From contig JAPFFF010000001.1 in the NCBI GenBank assembly GCA_039105265.1, positions 6,510,001 to 6,574,000 of the forward strand: a stretch of 64,000 nucleotides of DNA. Reading direction: 5' to 3'. Shown in pieces: positions 58,843-64,000 of this stretch (position 1 is its first letter; the number at the start of each line of letters is the position of its first letter). A program made the position numbers and the translations under genes. A model generated the notes under the pieces. That model was not told where the DNA came from. It saw nothing but the letters and a program-made list of their open reading frames with translations, and did not search any database. This DNA is from Tritrichomonas musculus. Lineage: Eukaryota; Parabasalia; Tritrichomonadida; Tritrichomonadidae.

Positions 58843-59727
58843 ATAAAATAAAGTTAAATGGCTGTGATAATTATTAACAATTTTTCAATGATATTTATTG
58901 AAATAAAAGATTATGAGAAAATTGATAATAATCATTCAAATGGCATAAATGATATAAAATTAATGATGGAAAATGGAGTAATTTCTTCAAAAAAATATAA
59001 AAAAGTTTTGAGTTATTTTCAAAACAAAGAAGGAGGATATTATCGTATCTAATCAAAAAGTTTTCACAAATAATAATTGATTGCATTGAATTCTATTTTT
59101 TGTGAATATATTGAAATTTGAATAGAATAATCAAAGCCAAAATAAAAAAAAAAAAAAATATTATATTTTGATCAACTTGGTAATATAGTTTTTGTAAATA
59201 TGCAAATATAGAAAAAACACTAATCAAAAAATTGATAGATTTTTATTGAATTGTAGATAACTTCTGAATATTTCAATGGGTTTTATATTTTATTGTTTAT
59301 TTTGTAATCAAATCAATTTTCCAGTTTTGATTTTCGTTGATTAATAAGTAAAATGCAATCAATTGATGAGACATAGTTAAATGAAAAGAATGAAATTGGT
59401 CATTATAATTATATGATTTTTACCTGAGAGACTACCAATTTCAAGAAAAAAATTATTTGCTCAAAGAATATTGTTATTATATTTTAAGAGTAAAATATGT
59501 TGTGTTTAAGTGTCTTTAAAATAAGATATTAAATATATATAAATATTTAAAGAATTAATACATATAGACATTTCAAAAATTGAATTATTGCTTCAAAAAC
59601 CAAGTATCAATGAAAGATGAATAAATTTTATAATAAAAATTGAGAGAATAACATAATAGTCTAAGTTTTTTTCTTCATAAAAATCCAATTTTGTTCAATT
59701 TTTTTTTTTTTTTTTTTTTTGAATATA
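58843..59727. other. A+T-rich spacer with a doubtful 64-codon frame
   Basis: A frame from ATG 58858 to 59052 encodes a charged helical peptide (KDYEKIDNNHSNGINDIKLMMENG), 15 bases from the divergent transporter start. It may be a small gene but has no recognised feature. The rest of the gap is A/T-rich, ending in a 22-base T tract (59699-59720). Confidence 0.35.
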
Positions 59728-61887
59728 TTAGTTACCATTTTCTTTAAGCTCGTTTTGTGAAATTTGTTGATTATCTACACTTTCAGCTTTGCTCTCATTT
59801 ATTGGTGCTTCTACATAATTTTTATTTGAATCATCCTGTTTTTTATCATTTACATCATTTGCTACTGATGCTACTTCAGCATTTTTATTTGAAACATCTT
59901 GTTTTTTATCATTATTTTCATCACTAACATTATTATTATTTGTTTCGGCTTTATTTCCTGTTTCATCGTTTGAATTTTTAAACTGATTTAACTGATCTTT
60001 AAATTCTAATAAATCGCCAAGAAATTCTTTGTCTAGCTCACTTTTCTTTTCTAATTTAATATTATTAACATTATCTTTCTTTTCTTCCTCCTCTTCTTCA
60101 TTATCGTCTTCTTCTTCCTCTTCCTCCTCTTCTTCTTCATTTTCTTCTTCTTCTTCTTCGATATCGTCATCGTCATCAAAATTTTCTTCTTCTTCATCGT
60201 CTGTGTCTGGATCAGAACTTTCATTCTGAAGGGAATAATCGCTCATTAAAATTTTTATTTCACTGTTTTCATTTTTAATGGCCATTTGAACAGGTGTTCT
60301 TCCGCAAATATCAATGATTCCTAGATCTGGATAAGCATGATCAAGTAAGAATTTCACAACTCTAAGAGAATTATTCATTGCTGCAAGGTGAGCAATTGTT
60401 TGACCAAATTTATCACGATAATTAATATCATACTTTCCTGTTTCGAAGAGAATCTTGACCATATCAACATCATCACTCTCTGCAGCAAAAAAAATGGCTG
60501 TTCGGCCAAATTCATCTTTTACTGAAATGTCAACTCTAGGATTTTCACCTTTGCCCAGTTCGATGAATTGACGAACAATATCCAGATTCTTCATTTGAAC
60601 AGCTGTGAAGAAAGGAGGATCGATACCTTTTTGTGTAGAATTTAATTTAATATCGCTTATGTTGAGAATAAGAGATAAAATAAACGGAGAGCAACTTGTC
60701 AAAGCTATATGAACAGGGCCAGTATCGTACATTCCAATTTTGTTAATATCGAAGCCATTGGCTAGGCAAAACATAATTAATTCTGCGTTTTCTTCGCTTA
60801 CACAGCAATTGAAAACAGTATCAAGAGCTGTTCCAAATCGAAGTTTATATTCAGGACTTGGTAAATTTTCATAAATTTTCTTAAAAAGCTTATTCCTATG
60901 GAATTTGGCAGCAGATTGAAGAGCCTCATTGTAAAAGTCGCTTTTTCTTTTGTCAACAAGATAATCAATGATATCTTCATTTCCACCTGCTACTGCAAAA
61001 TTAGCTAGACTAACGTTGTGTTCATTCCGTACACTAATATCTGTATCAACAAGTTTTACAAGTGCCATGAAAATATTGACTGATCCCCAAAGCGCAGCAA
61101 ATTGAATTAGATTTGGCTGATCAAAAGGATATAAAGTAGGTGTGTATGCTGTGTATTGAATGATATAATGAGGGTCATAATGTTCTGATTTGAGATAAGG
61201 AACGAACCTATCTAGATCATCATTCATTACAATTTCTTCGATTGAGTCTTGTTCATATATATTAAATCTTCGATCGTTCAAAAGTTCCCAATCGTTCTTT
61301 TTATATTTTCTATAATATTTATAAAACTTGAGTTCAAATGGCATTAGTTGTTTTTCATCAAAAAGAGAATCAAAATTATCAATCATTTCTGGGTGAAATG
61401 CACTAATTTCAGGTGAGAAAAAAGCAAAAAGAGCAATATCCAGGTCTTTCATTGAAGCAACTGCATTTGATATTTCAAGTGGAGTGAAAAAGCGTTCTCG
61501 AGCAAGAAATAGAATAAGGCGTTCACTATTCAAAATGAATTTGTGTAAAAGTAATTCTTTAATTTTCTCAGTGCAATTGTTTTTTGATGCATATCCAAGC
61601 ACAAGAATTGTATGAAGATCTATATCTTTAGGACGTATCAATGTTGCTTTGACTATTGTTGAAAGAAATGTTATTATATCTGATGAAAATTTGGACACTG
61701 AAATCCATTCAATAGTATCTTTAACTGTATCGGGAGTAGCTTCAAATATTTTTTCTTGCAATATTGCTAGTTCTTGAGCATCCGATATGTACTCTTGCCT
61801 TAAGAAATGGTTAAAAACAGACATAGTAGAATAATAATGAAAACCAAATACTCTCTTAATGTTTTCTGAAGAATACAAAATAATCAT
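59728..61887 (-). CDS. Ankyrin-repeat protein with acidic tail
   Basis: This 719-residue protein starts at ATG 61887; the in-frame ATG 21 codons later (MSVFNHFLRQEYISDAQELAILQEKI) looks like the usual start of this trichomonad family and may be the real one. The first ~235 residues are the helical leader domain, about 240-545 are ankyrin repeats (e.g. FGRTAIFFAAESDDVDMVKILFETGKYDIN), and about 555-610 a run of Glu/Asp. The rest is Asn/Lys-rich with repeated DVSNKN/DDSNKN blocks. It is likely a cytosolic protein-protein scaffold, of the same family as the 1187-residue ankyrin protein but without a UBR-like box. Confidence 0.85.
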   Translation of the reverse strand: MIILYSSENIKRVFGFHYYSTMSVFNHFLRQEYISDAQELAILQEKIFEATPDTVKDTIEWISVSKFSSDIITFLSTIVKATLIRPKDIDLHTILVLGYASKNNCTEKIKELLLHKFILNSERLILFLARERFFTPLEISNAVASMKDLDIALFAFFSPEISAFHPEMIDNFDSLFDEKQLMPFELKFYKYYRKYKKNDWELLNDRRFNIYEQDSIEEIVMNDDLDRFVPYLKSEHYDPHYIIQYTAYTPTLYPFDQPNLIQFAALWGSVNIFMALVKLVDTDISVRNEHNVSLANFAVAGGNEDIIDYLVDKRKSDFYNEALQSAAKFHRNKLFKKIYENLPSPEYKLRFGTALDTVFNCCVSEENAELIMFCLANGFDINKIGMYDTGPVHIALTSCSPFILSLILNISDIKLNSTQKGIDPPFFTAVQMKNLDIVRQFIELGKGENPRVDISVKDEFGRTAIFFAAESDDVDMVKILFETGKYDINYRDKFGQTIAHLAAMNNSLRVVKFLLDHAYPDLGIIDICGRTPVQMAIKNENSEIKILMSDYSLQNESSDPDTDDEEEENFDDDDDIEEEEEENEEEEEEEEEEDDNEEEEEEKKDNVNNIKLEKKSELDKEFLGDLLEFKDQLNQFKNSNDETGNKAETNNNNVSDENNDKKQDVSNKNAEVASVANDVNDKKQDDSNKNYVEAPINESKAESVDNQQISQNELKENGN

Positions 61888-62752
61888 TATATTGTTGAAT
61901 AATTTGAAAATCTATTATTTTTAACATATATTAATATTATATTTAATAATAAATTTCATTAATGCTGTTTTATATTTATGTTCCTATTATCATTTTGATA
62001 TAAAGCAAAAATTGCTGTTTTCCGAAATTGAATGTTATTTAATTTTTTCTATTAATCCTCTCAAATATTTGATAAAAGTTATTTCTATTTTACAATTTAT
62101 GTTTTTTTTATTTCATAAATATTTATAGCAATATTAGAATATTATAAATCATATAAATCTCTCATATGTATTCCAATATTATGATTTTTATACAGAGATG
62201 GGAAAATGATATTCAAATCAACTCTAAAAATATTTAATTGAAAGTGTTTATAGGGGAAAAACTTATTAAATTGTTAATAATATAATGTACTTTGCTCAGT
62301 TTTTATTAGAAAAGGTTAAAAATTAGTTAATTACAAATAAAATATTTTATTATTCTATTTCTTTTGGTTCAACTAAAAAAAAATCATCTTTATCAATTGA
62401 AAATAAAGAAAATAAAATTTGGACATAAGTCAGAAAAGTCCATCATTATAAGGTCCCAGCTAGAATATTTTAACAGATTAAAGTATCTTAATTTTGATCA
62501 AAATTTGGCATAAAAAAATGTATCAATAGTTATAATCACACGGTTAAGAGTTCAATCATCATATTTATAATGAAAATTCTTTAAATTTATTAAAAAAAAT
62601 AACATTAAAACAAAAACTATGATTTTTTTTAACACATATTTATTAAAAACATTATCAGCATAATTTAAATAAAAAGAATGCTGACATTTAAGATAGATTT
62701 GATGTATGAAGCGAATAATAATATAAATCATCATTGAATATTAACTACATTT
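61888..62752. other. A+T-rich spacer
   Basis: About 860 bases with no gene, TIR or tandem repeat that I could recognise; a 60-codon frame at 62552-62734 is A+T-rich noise. Confidence 0.55.
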
Positions 62753-64000
62753 TCATGTTTCATTTTCATCTTCATTTCCTTCCATTTCTTTGTTTGTAAA
62801 GAAATTGATAATTGAAGCCAATTTTGTACTTTCAAGATATTCATTTCTCCTATCAGAACCATTTGTGAAGACGTCGTCATACAAATCGTCAGGAAAAGGC
62901 AAAATCAGCTCTTTATAAACATGAGAATTTTTCTCCATCTCTTTGTATTTCACATCATCGTACAAAGAAGCAAGAAATCGTCTCTTATCAACATCAGAAG
63001 CATCTTCTTCTCCAAATTCTTCAAACTTTTGTTTTACTCGGTTGTTTTTGTTTTCGAGTTCTTCATCTGATCCGAGTTCATAGACGTTTTGTCGATTGTT
63101 TGTGCGGTTTCGCGTGCTGGTCGAATTTGACGATGATGAAGAAGCGGCAATTTTATTGTGGTTTGATTGCCCTGTGATGATTGCGCTTTCTTCATTTTCA
63201 ATCAGTTTTGGTGACTCGATACTAAAAACAGGGGAAATGTTGAACATTGTGGCTGATCGTTTTCGTACAGATGAAAAACTGGCTGATTTTTGCGATGAAT
63301 TTTGTCCGCTGTTTGAGCTGGAGGAATTTTGCTCCTCTCTAAATGAGCCTCTGGTTTGGGTCTCTCTGTGGCTCATGTTCATATTGGCCGATTTATTTTC
63401 ATTTCTCATATTTAATGAACTATTTTGATCGTTCCTATCACTATCTGAATCTATTGAGCTCCTTTTGTTTCTTGTTTTCATTGAATTTTTATTACTGTTA
63501 ATGTTCATCGAATTTCTGTCACTGCTCATATTTATTAAATTTCTATCATTGTTCATATTCAGTGAACTTCTGTCATTGCTCATGTTCATTGAGTTTTTGT
63601 TACTGTTCATGTTCATTGAACTTCTGTCATTGCTAATGTTCATTGAATTTTTATTGCTGCCTGTATTCATTGAATTTCTATCACTGCTCATATTCATTGA
63701 ATTTCTGTCACTGTTCATATTTATCGAACTTCTGTCATTTCTCATATTTATTAAATTTCTATCATTGTTCATATTCATTGAATTTCTATCATTGTTCATA
63801 TTCATTGAGTTTTTATTACTGTTCATATTCATTGAACTTCTGTCATTGCTAATGTTCATTGAATTTTTATTACTACCTGTATTCATTGAATTTCTATTAT
63901 TATTCATGCTCATTGAATTCTCTTCATTGCTAAAATTCAATGAGCTTTTACTGTTATTCGCATTTATTGAATCTTTATCATTTCTGATGTTCATTGAATT
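62753..64000 (-). CDS. Repeat-rich Asn/Ser/Met protein, partial (5' end beyond the window)
   Basis: The open frame runs off the right edge and its repeat pattern continues to the last base, so the true start is outside. At least 414 residues are visible. The N-terminal ~190 are 9-residue repeats of the form NSMNMNNDR. After about residue 200 the chain becomes Ser-rich and then a more ordinary acidic/helical end (FEEFGEEDASDVDKRRFLASLYDDVKYKEMEKN). A SHRETQTRG segment lies at the junction. No domain is recognised; the function is unknown. Confidence 0.65.
   Translation of the reverse strand, partial: NSMNIRNDKDSINANNSKSSLNFSNEENSMSMNNNRNSMNTGSNKNSMNISNDRSSMNMNSNKNSMNMNNDRNSMNMNNDRNLINMRNDRSSINMNSDRNSMNMSSDRNSMNTGSNKNSMNISNDRSSMNMNSNKNSMNMSNDRSSLNMNNDRNLINMSSDRNSMNINSNKNSMKTRNKRSSIDSDSDRNDQNSSLNMRNENKSANMNMSHRETQTRGSFREEQNSSSSNSGQNSSQKSASFSSVRKRSATMFNISPVFSIESPKLIENEESAIITGQSNHNKIAASSSSSNSTSTRNRTNNRQNVYELGSDEELENKNNRVKQKFEEFGEEDASDVDKRRFLASLYDDVKYKEMEKNSHVYKELILPFPDDLYDDVFTNGSDRRNEYLESTKLASIINFFTNKEMEGNEDENET
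63440..64000. repeat. 27-bp coding minisatellite
   Basis: About 20 units of 27 bases encode NS(M/I)NMNNDR-type nonapeptides. Units differ in a few codons, mainly at the sixth to ninth residues (NNDR, SSDR, SNDR, GSNK, NSNK). The array reaches the window edge. Confidence 0.9.

Noticed and set aside
60029-60229. Poly-serine plus-strand frame
   Set aside because: Antisense of the acidic Glu/Asp run of the ankyrin gene.
7875-63994. Possible spliceosomal introns
   Set aside because: All main host genes read through without interruption and I saw no pair of conserved trichomonad splice signals inside them.

Overview
The window looks like nuclear DNA from a trichomonad (Parabasalia), most likely a Tritrichomonas-type genome. 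The reasons are the A+T-rich spacers, long intron-free genes, a TAAA at or over many stop codons, a Maverick/Polinton at the left edge, and families typical of trichomonads: long ankyrin proteins with an unrelated N-terminal domain, a BTB-like plus F5/8 type C protein, a multi-GAF phosphodiesterase and a CK1 kinase. The species cannot be fixed from the sequence alone. Several open frames begin at non-ATG codons, so I moved those starts to the first in-frame ATG.

Layout. (1) 1 to about 6.2 kb is part of a Polinton/Maverick fossil: an integrase-like region cut by the window edge, a Ulp1/adenain-type protease gene, an HNH endonuclease gene, small unknown ORFs, a seven-unit hairpin array, a 48-T tract and a P-loop NTPase. 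(2) 6.2-7.8 kb holds a coding-like gene fragment (6525-6662), a stretch rich in inverted repeats (6265-6466), and a 904-bp non-coding transposon with terminal inverted repeats (TIRs) and an 8-bp target-site duplication (TSD) (6894-7797). (3) 7.8-25.2 kb is a run of plus-strand housekeeping genes: DM10/EF-hand axonemal protein, Bre1-like RING E3, small BTB-like protein, AP-1 gamma, TRAP-beta, Cdc20/Cdh1, RFC small subunit, a p97-like AAA ATPase with an NPF/DPF tail, and a RIC1-like protein. (4) 25-39 kb holds a 97-bp TA-flanked mini-element, two unknown genes, a 1496-residue protein with a degenerate GTPase-like domain, a deleted Tc1/mariner copy, a CK1 kinase and a PSP1-domain protein. (5) 39.6-64 kb holds tRNA-Thr(AGT), an ankyrin protein with a UBR-like zinc box, a second TIR element (735 bp), proteasome alpha-6, an atypical bromodomain protein, a four-GAF PDE, a BTB/F5-8C protein, an acyl-CoA-synthetase-like protein without its ATP loop or C-terminal domain, a DHFR-family protein, a CTL/SLC44 transporter, a second ankyrin protein, and a partial 9-residue-repeat protein that leaves the window.

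How the genes fit together. Four genes point to membrane traffic (AP-1 gamma with clathrin boxes, TRAP-beta, the NPF/DPF-tailed AAA protein, RIC1-like), three to cell cycle, replication and chromatin (Cdc20/Cdh1, RFC, Bre1-like), and two to protein turnover (proteasome alpha-6, UBR-box protein). They are single-gene units, not operons. The element CAAAAAGTT lies 41-42 nt before the ATG of three genes and is a core-promoter candidate.

The best leads are the p97-like/NPF-tail fusion, the ankyrin/UBR-box protein, the apparent pseudo-acyl-CoA synthetase, a DHFR gene in a group reported to lack this activity, and two small TIR elements that both have 8-bp duplications.
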